From Pezicula radicicola (Eukaryota > Ascomycota > Leotiomycetes > Helotiales > Dermateaceae), in contig PDUO01000038.1 in the NCBI GenBank assembly GCA_003008705.1, positions 62,001 to 126,000 on the forward strand: DNA of 64,000 nucleotides, in the 5' to 3' direction. Every line of letters starts with the position of its first letter. The first letter of the stretch is position 1. The notes under the pieces are model-generated. The model did no database searches. It saw only the letters and a list, made by a program, of their open reading frames with translations, and was not told where the DNA came from. Below are positions 1 to 11,956 of this stretch, piece after piece. Made by a program: the position numbers and the translations under genes.

Positions 1-17
1 AATATGGTCTACGTCGA

Positions 18-480
18 TCAATAGTGGAGCAGGTAAGCCAAGAGTGACGTCTTGAATAGTCTCATTCCTGCGTTGATAAGTTCCCCTTGGGAATGCGCGG
101 GAATGAACAGAAATTCTGCAGGTTTTCTCTCTGCATCGCCGATAGCACCCATCCGTTCGAGTCTGACCCAAGAAAGCCGGGTGCTGTCTGCAAAGGCGAT
201 AAAAATCAAGAAATATTCATGCTGCAATGTACTGTGCTCTTTGTTCCATCTCACACGGGTGACATTTCCAGGCGTCTCGTGGTCGATAATATGCTGGATG
301 AGCTCCAGCACTTTCTTGAAGGCGGCACCTTCGCTCTCCAATCGTTTCTACACATCAGAGCCTACGAATTATTTCAGCTTAGACTATTGATACGTTCTTT
401 GGCATCTTGGCTCTTTACCTGGAACACATCCAGGTGTTGTCGGGCCTTGACTTTGTGACGCACCCATGAGTGGCGAGAGC
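18..480 (-). CDS. Hypothetical protein, 3' part of a gene of unresolved 5' end
   Basis: The last exon reads leftward to a stop near position 18 and encodes about 108 residues, including the ordered motif VRLERMG. The longest reading begins at a TTG, so the exon probably starts at a splice acceptor instead: a TAG acceptor lies just before AAACGATTGG in the coding sense. A plausible GTAAAG donor at about 410 would join it in phase 0 to an open stretch encoding HLDVFQ. The first exon and start codon were not found. The composition (few Cys, amphipathic helices, no transmembrane span) suggests a soluble protein. I do not recognise a named domain. It could also be a decayed copy. Confidence 0.35.
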
Positions 481-1065
481 AATGTGTAGAGTTTAGATAT
501 CACTCATCAAAAGAAAGCACAGATCTTTAGTTACAGATTCTCTGGATGCACAAAGACTTATAGGTGTAATGGACTAATTCCCGGGGTACTGGGATTCTCT
601 TCAAGAGAACAGTGCTTTCAACCTACTGGATTTCCCCACAGTTATGCCCAGTTGTGAAGCTAGCGCGTTCGTTCCGTCTAAGTAAATAAACACGATCAGC
701 TCCTCTCTCACTAATCATTCCTATTGGGATTCTAGATCTAGGATAAACTTGCCTATTTACAATGTTCCGTTTTCGTAATCTTGTTGTTTTCGTCGCTTAT
801 TTTCTACATTGACTTAAGGCATCAATAGCCTAGAATTCTGGCCGTTTTCGTATTCTCTCACATGCTTAATTTTGTAATCAGATCGTAGTATATACTCAGC
901 GGATAGCAGTGCGCTAAACACCAGATGAGAGGTCAAATCAGTCAGTTTATCTACTTATATGCCAGCTGAAAACTGCCCCAACAGTCAACAATTACCTATA
1001 TTTGCCTGGAACGCTTACCTAGATACTGGTTTTCCTTCTATTGACCCTTGAAATTTTGGCTCCCA
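461..1065. other. Intergenic, no gene seen
   Basis: About 600 bp without a convincing reading frame on either strand. It probably holds the promoter of the membrane-protein gene that follows. No repeat or RNA gene was seen. Confidence 0.4.
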
Positions 1066-1683
1066 ATGTCTGAAAATAGAACCTCGAATGTGGTTTCGAG
1101 CCCACCTTCCCCGCCACCTCAGGCACCTCCACATTCAGTTACAACACAAACTCCACCAGTGCCAGAGAACAACAATCCAGCATCAAATGGCACTACTTTT
1201 CTCGGTTCCCCAAACCCAAATACTCCGCCATTCACTGCATATCTCCAGATTGTATCCCTGACTGCGACCATCACCATTTCCGTGGCCATCTCAGCAAGCC
1301 AAGGGTTTGCTACGGGAGGAAGCTTGTTCGGGATCACTTTATGCAACGACAATGATTCGGCAACATCAGACGCCACTCGAGGGACTATAGCCTCAGCGAA
1401 GTGGCTTTCATGGTCTGCAGCGGTATCGTCGTGCTCGTTGGTAATCACCCTTGTCCTACAGCTTGTCATGACAAACGAGTCGTTTAGACGTCTTATGATG
1501 GAAGAAAATGGAGTTTGGCATTATCCAACGTTAATTGTAGGTGTCGGAAGCTGGATTGCTCTAGGACTTCAAGGAAGCGCATTGGCGCTGATAGGACAAG
1601 CATTAAAAGTTATAAATCCGGCTAGTGGAGCTATGATCCAGGTGATTACACTCTTAAAAGACTTGTTAATTCAGCAGCACTAA
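1066..1683 (+). CDS. Small proline-rich membrane protein, hypothetical
   Basis: Single-exon frame of 205 residues. The longer frame begins at a TTG; the first ATG is at 1066 and is taken as the start. Residues 1-55 are a Pro/Ser/Asn-rich, probably disordered tail. After this come three or four hydrophobic spans: one near residues 60-85 rich in Ile, Thr and Ala, one near 115-140, and a longer Gly/Ala/Leu-rich segment near 158-190. The arrangement (disordered cytosolic tail plus a compact three- or four-helix domain) is common among uncharacterised fungal plasma-membrane proteins. No catalytic or transport motif is visible and the neighbours do not suggest a role. Confidence 0.6.
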   Translation: MSENRTSNVVSSPPSPPPQAPPHSVTTQTPPVPENNNPASNGTTFLGSPNPNTPPFTAYLQIVSLTATITISVAISASQGFATGGSLFGITLCNDNDSATSDATRGTIASAKWLSWSAAVSSCSLVITLVLQLVMTNESFRRLMMEENGVWHYPTLIVGVGSWIALGLQGSALALIGQALKVINPASGAMIQVITLLKDLLIQQH

Positions 1684-2557
1684 CATTTTCTCCCAGTGGT
1701 GTCTACTCGCTATTGGACTCCCATCCCTCGTCCTTTATATTCTTTTTTTGTGCACTCGTCAATCGTAGAGCAATAACAGTTATATATAAAAAAGGCTCTT
1801 CTATACTTATTACAAAGCTAAAGTTGCCGCTGAATTTTACTTCTATTCTAACTTAGGTGTTAGTCTTCAGCTTATATAATACCTTTATAATAGTTATTTA
1901 ATTCGATTTTAAAGCCTATATTAAAGCCTAGTATAATAGATATAATAGAAGTTGAAAAGAGCCTAAAAAGAAATTCGGTCTACACTTCTGCTGCCTAACA
2001 TGTGACAAATAGTTCGAATTTGGAAAGCCGACTAGAACCGATCCTTATCCGAACAGTAAGATTGGCTGAGAAGCGTCCTTTTGTTCTCTTTTAGTATTCC
2101 AATCCTACTAGGTAGGTCGAATATGATCACTTTAGACCGAAGTAATTCGTACTGTAATTTGGACTCCTTCGGCCTAAAGTGCAAAAGACTAGAGTGGTGG
2201 GTATAAAGCACCAAAATGATTTTGGGCTGGAACAGCCTTTACTCGAGAATGTATAAATATGCTTCTTTGTTAGCATTCGCAGAAGTATTGTGTAACACCC
2301 ATAAGTGAATAAGACTATGTCTCGTTCGGTTCGTTGCCACCTAAAACTACCCTCTACTTCTAATTAATGTTTCAAAAAAGGAGTAAAATGTTAGTTGTAT
2401 CTTGGGAAGTGTTACTAGATGTCAAATCAATATGCTTAACTGGGACACATAATTTTCCCCGTTTAAATTTAAGTAAGTTTGTCCTTCGTGACTATAGTTT
2501 TTCTATGTGCAAATATAATTAATTTCCTATTCCATGAGTAACACCTGTGGTGAGTTG
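1684..2557. other. AT-rich intergenic, probable mutated repeat
   Basis: Positions 1780-1960 are strongly AT-rich with many TA dinucleotides and short repeated phrases such as AAAGCCTA and TATAATA. This resembles RIP-depleted repeat DNA. No gene was identified here; short frames around 2032-2214 look like chance. Confidence 0.4.
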
Positions 2558-4219
2558 TCAACTCAAGCAGTTGCAGAGACCCGTGCTGTACTCGGAGCAG
2601 CTGTCGGTAGACTCAGATTCACCAGGACGAGAATGTAGGTTTTCCCTGAAAGTTCTACCTAGAACGACGTAGTCTTGCCACATCAGACCTCGCTTCTGAA
2701 GTTCAAGAACTAGAAGCTCTACGACATCTTCATAGCTCCCTGGATTTGAGACATCTATGAAAAAAGGTTGGTCGGATACTAGAGCCAAGAAGGCAAGGAA
2801 TTCTTTTCTGATAGAGACTTACAAACGATATTGAACCCGTCTCCTTGAGCTACTCCTCAAACACGTCTGCCGCCATTTCTGCAGTTCCAATTGGCATTGG
2901 TAAAGGACCTCCGAGACCCAGTCTGCCACCCAACATTCTTGGAGTCACGGGTCCCTCGATGTTATCAATCATATCCTTCATCTCCTTGATAACACCCGTA
3001 ATAGTATTTGCAGCACCTGTATTTCCTTCAAAAACGAACGGCTCATCAAATGGATACTGCGACATGTCGATTCTAGTATAACCACTAAACTTCGCTAATC
3101 CAACTTCGGGACATTTTTTAGCCTTAGCTTTTTCAAACTTAGCTTGTGCTTCCTCGACTGTACGACCGAGGATAGGCACAATAGCAGACAAGAACTTAAT
3201 AGTCGTAGGATCTCTTCCAATTTTTACAGCTTCAACACGAACTGCTTTCATATGAGCTACCAATAACTCCTTACTTCCGAGATCAGTGTAAATTCCTTCT
3301 GCGTGCTTTCCTGCAAACTCAATGCCGGATTTTGATGCACCAGCTTGGAAGATAACAGGTGTGCGCTGTGGTGAAGGGTATGTTTGGTGATAACCGTACA
3401 TTTTGTGGTATTTTCTTTGGAACTCAATGTGGTGGATTTTGCTGGGGTCATAAGCCATCTCTGGATCTTCTCCAGAACCCCATGGCGCTACACCATCTTC
3501 CCAAGACTTTTCCCAGAGTCTAATTATGCCTTGTAATTAGTACTGTTCTGCTTTCTTTGTCTGGGTGTAGATTATGACTTGCTGATACATCAGATCCATG
3601 TATTCTTCCGCAGCCTTGTATCTTTCCTCGGAAGAAGGAACTTGATCTTTACCCATAGCTTTCGCCGCGGAATTGCTGTAACTAGTAACCACATTCCAGC
3701 CTCTCCGACCTCTTGTAACATGATCTAAAGATGACCAAGTACGACCCAGGGTATACGGTGCTACAACAAATGATCAATAATCCGGACTCAATTAGGCAAA
3801 TTAGATACTCACTAATACAACTTGTACTCCCCGTAATACCAAAAGAAGCCGACTTCGTAACAGCAGCTATGGCTGAAACCAAAATCACCGGATCAAGAGC
3901 AGCTACATTCGCGCCGCTTTTAAACATAGCATCCATTTTCTCTTGATAAGTTTCGCGACCACCATATGCATCCGCAAAGAAGCTGGAGGTGATTTTTCCT
4001 TTGTCGGCTAATTTTGCTAGCCAGAAGTAATATTTTGGACGATCTTTATGCCGTGTGCTATCTTCTAGGTCTCTGTTTTGTTTTAGGAGCTGATTAGAGA
4101 TTTGGATGAATGGATCTGAGAGAGAGAGAAAATACGTACTTCCATTGGCCGCAGGACATGTCAAAGAAGTTCAGGTGCATCAGCTTTTTGGCTGGGGTTG
4201 GTTCTTTAACTGAACCCAT
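2558..4219 (-). pseudogene. FMN-dependent monooxygenase of the NtaA/SnaA/DszA family (bacterial-luciferase fold), apparently broken near the 3' end
   Basis: Family members use FMNH2 from a partner reductase to oxidise substrates such as nitrilotriacetate, sulfonates or dibenzothiophene sulfone. The start ATG (4217-4219) opens MGSVKEPTPAKKLMHLNFF. Introns can be placed after GQW-K, after STSCI (GTGAGT..GTTGTAG) and near EYMDL. Characteristic pieces follow in family order: FADAYGG, NVAALDP, GRTWSSLDHVT, GWNVVTSYSNSAAKAMGK, then the long exon 2850-3458 and the tail SYEDVVELLVLELQKRGL. Just before the last intron the frame meets TAG (2850-2852) where the family normally has Trp, and a few bases later the frame shifts, so GFNIVY is reachable only in another phase. 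The last intron's splice sites are intact, which fits recent inactivation. A sequencing error could explain the frameshift but less easily both lesions. Confidence 0.7.
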
Positions 4220-4968
4220 TTTTGCTTCTTTCCGAACACAAATAACAATGGCCGAGAGAGGTACGATAGGTTAGAGAGAGTGCTTGTTTAGCACAGGTAT
4301 GCGCTGTGCTGTAGTTGAGTAGATAAGGGGGGGGGGGGGAAGATCAAGGAAAGGAAGACTTGTCTAAAGAAGTCTCATAAAACAACGCCAAAGTGACAGG
4401 AAGTCTTAATACGCTCTACTCACATCCCACCTTCAACACACGAGAAATTATCCTCCATATTAGACAAGCATGCCAGGGAACATTAGGAACATCACGATTT
4501 AGATCAGGATACATATCGCTATTGCGAAGCGACGAGATCGGGAAGCGAGAGCCGAAATACGGGAAACAGTGCCTATCCCATTCTCAAATACTAAGCCAAA
4601 TATCAAGCTCCCAATTCTACCTTGAATATCCTGAGTTACACACCATTGACCATAATACTACCGGTTTTTAGATAAATGCCATATTTCTTAATTAAGTCAG
4701 TGATATCTTGAGTTTTGGCAAGTGTGGGAACCAGACACGATATGTTTTTGCTACTCCTTGGCATCGACTATTGAAGACGGCCACTTAGCCCCCACCAAAC
4801 CATAGCTAGAAATCGATTCCTTTGTACTGGTAAGCAGAACTCGAAGCGTAGAAAATTTGAAGTTAGCTAATTTAAATTAGACTTACCGCTGCGTTGGCTA
4901 TTTTTTTTTAACTATGTTGGTACGTAGCAATCACACCAAGCGAGAGCCAAGGACTAAAACGTGGTGCT
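4220..4968. promoter_or_regulatory. Shared divergent upstream region of two decayed genes
   Basis: About 750 bp separates the monooxygenase start (minus strand) from the recognisable beginning of the transporter relic (plus strand), so it probably served as a bidirectional promoter. It contains a run of G at about 4328-4339. The transporter's first exon, not recognised, must also have been here. No binding site is claimed. Confidence 0.4.
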
Positions 4969-6492
4969 TTAGGTTACGCATATGTTTCAGGCGTGAAGGA
5001 GGACTTAAAGTTAGCTGGTATAGAATACAATATGTTAAGTGCCATATTACTCAGTAAGTCATCATCTTCATCAATAAGCTGGGCAAACTTCTATTTTGCC
5101 CTACTAATAAACCAAATTCAGCTGGATATATTCTCGGTCAAGTCCCTCATGCCATCGCCCTCAGATTTGTAGCTCCTCGGATCTGGATGCCACATAACGA
5201 TAGTCTGAGCCGGATTAACAATGTGCTCAGCTACAGTACACAATTACACATCACTGATGGTAATCCGTTTCTTCTTGGGTATAATCGAAGCATCCACTTT
5301 CGCGGGTACGCATTACATTATTGGAAGTTAGTACACACCAGCAGAAGTTGGGAAACGAGCTAGTCTTTTTGCTGCATCTGGTCAAACGGGAACTATGCTT
5401 GCAGGCTCAAAGATGACGGCGATGTATAAGTCTATGAATGGACTTTCTGGATTGGCGGGTTGGAGATGGGTGTTTATTATTGATGGGATTATTACTCTGC
5501 CTGTAAGTTTCTATACAGATATGACGGTTTATTTAAAGAGGAAGGTAATCATTTCTAATGCAAAACCTAGATCGCAATATTCAGCCTTGTTAACTTCCCG
5601 GACCTCCCTGCCACAAAAAAAAGCTCCTTACTTACCCACCACCCACCGAGCGAGCCCTCGCAGTATCCCACTTACCCGCCCGCAAAACCCAAAAGCCAAA
5701 AAGTAGATCTCACACAGGTAAAAAGAGTGCTCTTCTCTTGAACAGTCTAGGTCTTCATAATTCTCTAGTTCTTCAGCGGTCTACTAGAATCCTACTTAAC
5801 GTACAGTACACCTGTATGCTTCTCTAGATGAAAACAGCCGGATACAGCGTCTCACAAAACAACACTTATCCCTTGGTAATCCAAGCCATGTCAATCATCG
5901 CCATCTTAGGCGTCTCCATAGCAATGGACGCAAGTGGGAAACGATTACCTTGGGTCTCCTCATCTGTGGTCTTCAGATCCTGACGGGTATTATCTTGTTG
6001 AATTGGAATCATATTAATGATCATGCTCGTTTCGCTGCCTATTGGATTGCGGGCACTAGTTTAGCTATGCAGCCTATCGCTTTTACTTGCAAGACAAGGG
6101 GATGATTTATCTAGAAGTGTTATTCTTTATTCTATGAATGGTACTTCAGCGACAGCTTCGACATTTTGGGGTGTGGTGTTTTATCCCGCTACTGATGCTT
6201 CTACTGTAAGTTTATCTTCCTGTCTACTCATAAAGTACTTTCAGTGGTTTATTACTGTCATATTTAATATGGTTTCTTTAAGGGCAGTGTTGCCTTGGTT
6301 GTTGTATCTGTTTTGGTGCCTTTCTGGTTTGGCCTTTGCTAGCTGGAAGATCGACGCACAGCGAAGATATATGGCGGCAGTGATATGCAGACCTGCCCTA
6401 GTTTAGACGAGGAAGTTATGGTTCATGTAGCTGAGGTTAAGGGTTCAGAAGAGGTTATTATTGTCTCAAAGTCAGCGCTGAGTCTTGATTAA
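4969..6492 (+). pseudogene. MFS transporter of the DAL5/allantoate permease (anion:cation symporter) family, decayed
   Basis: Family order is clear despite breaks: VSGVKEDLKLAGIEYN, an intact GTAAGT..CAG intron, GYILGQVPHAIALRF, VIRFFLGIIEAST, then LAGWRWVFIIDGIITLP, FPDLP, YSVSQNNTYP and MNGTSATASTFWGVVFYPATD. Members carry 12 membrane spans and import organic anions, vitamins or ureides at the plasma membrane. Lesions include a 1-nt frameshift at about 5190, TGA at 5206-5208 and TAG at 5329-5331 (both at expected Trp codons), and further stops at about 5740-5800 and 5980-6120. The N-terminal exon with the start was not recognised. Its divergent neighbour is also broken, so the pair may have been a substrate-import plus oxidation module lost together. 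Confidence 0.8.
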
Positions 6493-6883
6493 CGATGGTT
6501 TGAGAAAATCTCAGAGTCTCTTGGGGCAAGCTACTTATATAAAACTTAAAATAAAATAAACCTTAGAATGCACACTGCTATAAGAGGATGTATAAGAAGA
6601 TAATGCTCACATAGGGGCATAGTAATCAAGTTGATTCGATTGACTTATCGGTACACTTAAACTCAAAATAGTGTAACTTAATAGCATTCTTACCAAACAT
6701 TTACGCCGCACTAAAGTTTGCCCTTATATATCACTATTTAAGGTCCACAAGATATTTTAAATCCAAATAAAAGATATGTCAAATAATAAGGAAAGTCCAA
6801 TCGATATCCACAAACATAACTACACGTCGCTTAAATTGTACCATGTCGTTTAAATACAACCACAAAACCACAGCCTATAGCCT
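6493..6883. other. Convergent 3' intergenic region
   Basis: AT-rich 390 bp between the 3' ends of the transporter relic and the GMC oxidoreductase gene; presumably 3' UTRs. No gene seen. Confidence 0.4.
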
Positions 6884-8785
6884 CTAATATCCCTTGATTA
6901 TATCAGCCGCCTTCTCCGCAACAGCGTAAACAGTAGCCTGTAAATGCGCGGCAGGAATCAACGGCATAATCGAAGCATCAACAATCCTCAGACCCTTAAC
7001 ACCATGAACACTAAGATTCGAATCAACAACACCACCTAAATCCAAAGGCATCATAGCACAACTTCCAGAAGGATGAGCAAATGATGGAACAAGTAGACTT
7101 TCTCGTAGAATACTTAGAATTTCGGCGTAGGTTGTGTAGTTTGGGCCGGGGGCTAGTTCGATGGGACCGAATTGTTGCATGGTTTCGGTTGAAAAGTAGC
7201 GACGTGAGTAGTTCAGTTGGATGACTGCCATTTCTTGGTCGATGGGGTTCTGAAGTGTATGATAATCGACTAGTGGTTGTCCTTGTGGGTTCGTTGGGTC
7301 TAATGTGATGGTTCCCCGGGAAAGTGGCTTCTGGAGAGCAATTGCGGCGCCGGAACCCCCAGCAAACGGTAGCTCATAGACAGCGCTTGTGTCAGACGCG
7401 TAGTGTTTTGCAAGAATGGATCGTTGAGCGAGGAAGTCGTTGAGTAAAGTTTCCGAAGACGAATATATCGATGGTAGAAACTCTGTGGCGCTCTGCGCTA
7501 ATACAGCGGCGACAATAGATTCGTAATCCTCCGTAATGTTTTGCAGTGGAAGAAACGCTGCACTGTTGCCGTGGGCTTGAATATAAGGACCTGAACGATT
7601 GGCCAAGTACTCTTGATAAGCACTGGAATTAAAGCTTGCATTGGTAGAGAGCAATCCAGGATTTGGAAAGGTGTCTTGTGTGAAGTTGTACACCAAGTAT
7701 GTGGTTGGATGGTCTTGGAAGTTCGAGCCTACACCAGGAAGATCTAGTAGGACTTCTATGCCAGCACTTTCCAGAACGTCTGCCGGACCAATACCGCTCG
7801 TTTGCAGAATTTGCGGTGTGTGTATAGCGCCTGCCGCTAAGATAATCTCTTGACTTGCTTCAAGCTGAAAAGATGAATTATCGGCTCTTGACCTTATTGT
7901 GACAGATTTTGCGGTGAGATTATCGAAATTGATGGTGGTAACCACATGACCGGTCAACAAGTGATAATTCTCACGAGCCGCTACCGGATCGTAATGAGCA
8001 GTACGAGCGTAAGATCTAGTTTGGTTCCTAGGATCCTGGCTTGCAGGCACCCAGAACACACCGACACCGGTGCCATCAGACCCTTCAATTGGCTTTGAAA
8101 CGTTCAACTCATCCCATACTTTCCAAAATATAGGTTCTTCTGGCCATTGGAAAGGAGCCAAACTCGCTTGTACTGGCCCATCTCCGTATGCTGATAGATT
8201 ATACGTATAACCAAATTCCTCGGCGGTAGCAACAGATGGTGGGTCAAAGGTTGCACTCTTTTTGAAGTAAGGCAGAAGTCCAGACCAGTCCCACCCTGGA
8301 TTCCCTAGTTCTGCCCATGCGTCGTAGTCGGCCGAAGATGCTCTATCAAAGAACATACCATTGACAGCTGAACTTCCACCTACAACGGCGCCAATGAAGA
8401 CAGATGTACTGCGATTGTCGAGTTCAAATTGAGGTGTAGAAGTAATGTCGAACATGTCACCATAGTTAAGATTAGTGGCGTCGTATGGCGTTAGTACGTA
8501 CGAACTGTTGTCTAGAAGTCCGTATTCGACAACTAGGACTGTCACGTTTGGGTTTTCCGTCAACCTATCTGCGACAGTGAGGCCACTAGTGCCGCCTCCA
8601 ATGATAATGTAGTCATCTAGACTCTGTCAGATCAGGGAAACATATCTTACTTCAATATGTAAACAAATGAACATACATTCTTCTTGCATCAATTCTGATG
8701 CCCGTGTTGTAACAAGCGTGCCATTGACAGCTACGCTAAAGATGAGACCAATGGTCAGGGAAAGTGTTAAAAGCATGCCTCTCAT
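6884..8785 (-). CDS. Secreted GMC oxidoreductase (FAD-dependent glucose oxidase / aryl-alcohol oxidase type)
   Basis: Two exons. Exon 1 (8677-8785) starts MRGMLLTLSLTIGLIFSVA, a clear signal peptide. The intron 8617-8676 (GTATGT..TAG) joins in phase 1 to exon 2, giving YDYIIIGGGTSGLTVA, the FAD-binding beta-alpha-beta motif. The protein is 613 residues, normal for the family. Further landmarks are GGSSAVNGM (GMC signature 1), AAGAIHTPQILQTSGIG (signature 2), HPSGSCAMMP with the first active-site His, and PAAHLQATVYAVAEKAADII with the second near the C-terminus. Many N-x-S/T sites fit secretion. Such enzymes oxidise sugars or alcohols and release H2O2. The exact substrate cannot be read from sequence. 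It lies downstream of a sugar transporter and a Zn2Cys6 regulator on the same strand. Confidence 0.93.
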
Positions 8786-9541
8786 CACAGCTAGGCACCT
8801 CAAAGATACTTTTGTTAAGCCGGATGTCTTCGGAAGGTCCCTTTTTGTATATCACCAATTTACCCTTGCTCGACCTTCCGATCAAGTCAGATCATGACGT
8901 CACAAAGCATCGGCGCTGACATGAGATATATATTAAAAACTGTCCTGCAATGCAAGCCGTTTTTAAGAGCATCAAATCACTGTAACTTTGCACGCGGTTT
9001 AGAGGCTGCTTATGGAAGGTGGATGTCGAGGGCAACGGCAAGGACAGGGGAGGAAAATTAGTATACATTGCGCCACATATTTTACCGCGAATAGGATCGC
9101 TGGCAACTTCGTAGGCGACGACTTGAATTAATTCGTGACATTTGGGGTCTTTTAGGCTCCTTGAAATTTGATTTCCGTTCATACTTCTCTTCGTACGACT
9201 AAATCCGAGGCCAATGTTTACCGTAAGAATCTCGCAACATTTCAAATAGGAGAGTTCTGCGATATTATAAATAAAGTCTACGGCAAGAGATACGGCTCGC
9301 TTCTCCAGAACTAACCTAGAAGTTTTTACGGGGCTAAGTCGTTAATGAGGTAGATGAATTAAATGCAAAAGATGAATGCTTTCTTCGATTGTAGAACACT
9401 CTCTCGGGGTTCGACACCATTCCTGGGTTGCTTAAAACTTTCGACATATTTTTATTTGGCGACGAGAAAGATGGCGAGCTTATATTACAAAGCTTGTCAT
9501 GGCAGATACTTCGAAGTCCAACCTCCTGCACTTGTCCTGTT
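8786..9541. promoter_or_regulatory. Upstream region of the GMC oxidoreductase gene
   Basis: 756 bp between the GMC start and the 3' end of the sugar transporter, both on the minus strand. CGG triplets occur near 8819 and 8830 with 7 bp between them, a possible Zn2Cys6 half-site pair, but this is weak. Short frames inside (8892-9245, 9334-9558) look like chance. Confidence 0.35.
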
Positions 9542-11325
9542 TCAAACCGACTCGACATGCTTAGAAGTACTCATTTCAACAGCAGCCACTTTCTCCTTAG
9601 CACTACCCATTTCGTCCAGTCTTTCAGTAGCAAGCGCATCCCCAAAAAGTTCAGCAATCTCCTCCAAACTCTTTCCTTTAGTCTCAGGTAGCCAAAATAA
9701 ATACACGAATGCGGCTGCAAAGTTAGTTGCGATGAAAAGTGCATAGTATCTCCATTCCACATTTTGGATAGCCAAGGGCGTGATCTGGGAGAGTACAATG
9801 GCTGTAATTGCTTTTGCAAAGACGGCGAGTCCTAGGCCCTTGGATCGGAGAAAGAAAGGGAATAGTTCGACTGGGACGACCCATACCATGGCATTGAAGA
9901 AGAGTGCATAACCAAACGAGTAGATGAAGATGAAAGCGATAGCTGCGCGGGGTCCAGAAACGCTCGTTGTTCCAGATTGGAATTCGGCGGAGAGAGCCAT
10001 GAGGATGCTGATCATGATACATAAGAAAGCTGATCCTGTCCCTTTATTCGTCATTAGCATTAGTATTAGTTCATCGCAGACTCCTAGCTGGAAAAGCTTA
10101 CAAAGAGTACGTGTTCTTGGCCAGCGATCCGCGACGATGAACAGGTATGCAATCTGTCCAAAGACACCCATAAAGCCATAGATTCCGCTGATAAGGAGGC
10201 TTGTGCGGCCAGTGTATCCAACGGCAGCGTAAAATATGCTTTGATAGTTCTGAATCACTGTGGATCCACTGAGCTGACCCATCGTGAGAATAAAACAAGC
10301 TGTGGATGTTCGCCGGATATATCGTCTCGAGAAGAGACTCGAGATTGCGACCATGAAGTTGGTACTTCGGCCTTCCCGCTCCAATATAATTTGATCTTTG
10401 ATCTGTGTGAACTCCCGAGACACAAAGTCTTCACCTTGATCGCCATGAAGTCGAAGGATAACTGGGCGTTAGGAGCCAGCAATGTAAAGCCAAGCTTTCA
10501 GGGAACTATAAACCTTTCTGCGCCTCATCATATCTCTCCTTTTCAATCAACCATCTAGGAGTATACGGGATAAAGACGCATCCTATAGCTAACAAAAGGG
10601 CTCCAGGTATCTGCATTGCTAGTGGAATTCGCCACTGTGCATTGCCCGAGGCAAATCCTCCCGCATATCCAATCCAATTAGCAACCATAAATCCGACAGA
10701 GATCATCATTCCCTGAAGTCCAACGATGAAACCGCGAGACTTTGGCGGTGACACCTCAGCAATGTAAACTGGAACGACAGAGAGGATGATACCACAGGCT
10801 AAGCCAGCGAGGAAGCGACCTGCGATCATCATTCCAACTTCTTGTGCACCAGCTTGTAGTGCCGATCCAATTGTTGCTGCATTTTATGTCAGTAAATAAA
10901 GCTCTTTGATACCCGCCAGCAGCTCATTTCCTGGATGATCTGTTACGTACCCAAAATCCCAGCTCCGCAAATAGTCCACCGACGACTAAATTTGTCTGCA
11001 CTGTATCCAGTAACAAATGTTCCCATAGCTTGACCAGCGTTATATAATGATACAATAGCCCCTACTAGTTTATCAGTAGTCGATCTCTTGGGGGAATGAA
11101 CGATAGTGATTGTACCTGTTAAGGCGGCATTCTTTGCACTCGGTCCAAACATATAAACAGCAAACGTCTCATGTCCGAGTGTAGTTGCAATAATGCCTTC
11201 CAAAAATCAGTACAGTACGAGGTCTGACACAATTGTAAGAACCAACCAGAATCCACACCGAAGGTGAAACCTCCCATGGCCACCACGATTGAGATAAGAA
11301 TGATATAATAATTCATAGTGCTCAT
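9542..11325 (-). CDS. MFS sugar transporter (sugar porter family)
   Basis: Six exons: 11247-11325, 11116-11196, 10951-11064, 10514-10876, 10102-10461 and 9542-10041. The introns are 50-74 bp and all in phase 1, giving 498 residues. The start MSTMNYYIILISIVVAMGG runs into FTFGVDSGIIATT, the usual sugar-porter first helix. Next come ADKFSRR (loop 2-3), MIAGRFLAGLACG, PVYIAEVSPPKSRG, PRWLIEKERYDEA, QLSGSTVIQNY, VPVELFPFFLRSKG and the PETKGKSLEEI motif that closes helix 12. Twelve spans are expected at the plasma membrane. Hexose, disaccharide, rhamnose or quinate cannot be separated by eye. It sits between the GMC oxidase and the Zn2Cys6 regulator on one strand, which supports a role in taking up the sugar released by the cluster. 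Confidence 0.92.
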
Positions 11326-11956
11326 GTAGCGAAGGGATTTTGAGCTGTGATATCAGGTAAATTATTCGAGCGGCCTTGATGCGTATGTAGAGAATGGGAA
11401 GAGAACAACATCGTTCTAAGAATTGGAGTAAACGTGGGAGGAAGGCCAAGCGAAGCCACTCGACAGACATTGGCCCGACATTATTAAACAAGTGAGCATC
11501 AATATTGGAGAAATGGGGATAAGTGAACTAAATTTTGGGGCTCCCAACATGGAGGCGCTCGCTCTTGGCGTGGTGAAAGAAAACAGCGGGGTTGTTGGTA
11601 TGGGGTTCCCGGGGATAGAGCCTGTTAGTGGCGGGCGGCGAACTTGAGTCCTGATTGGGCACACTTCAGCCACTCCTCACTGGGTGGGCAATGGCGGGGA
11701 AGCGGGAGATCAAAATCGTACCAGTATACGGAGCAGCGGAGAGCGGTACACCAAGTCAGGCATTGTAAGCTTGCGTATGTGGTTTTTGAAGTGAGCTGAC
11801 TTGAAGAGAATGTATTCCGGGGCAAACTGTCGGTATACCAAACGATTGGCACGACAAAATCTGCCTTCTAGAAGTTTGAGAAAATTATGATACCGCTCTT
11901 TAAAGATTGGACTTCCTCCACATCCTTCAAAGTCGAAGGGTCACTATGTTAGAGAA
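11326..11956. promoter_or_regulatory. Upstream region of the sugar transporter
   Basis: 631 bp between the transporter start and the 3' end of the regulator. It holds the transporter promoter and the regulator's 3' UTR. No gene or recognisable operator was found; frames at 11416-11852 look like chance. Confidence 0.4.

Noticed and set aside
4328..4339. Run of G (about 12)
   Set aside because: Simple homopolymer; no function can be supported and length may be a sequencing artefact.
8892..9245. Minus-strand 117-residue frame upstream of the GMC gene
   Set aside because: No recognisable motif, lies in promoter DNA, no splice partners.
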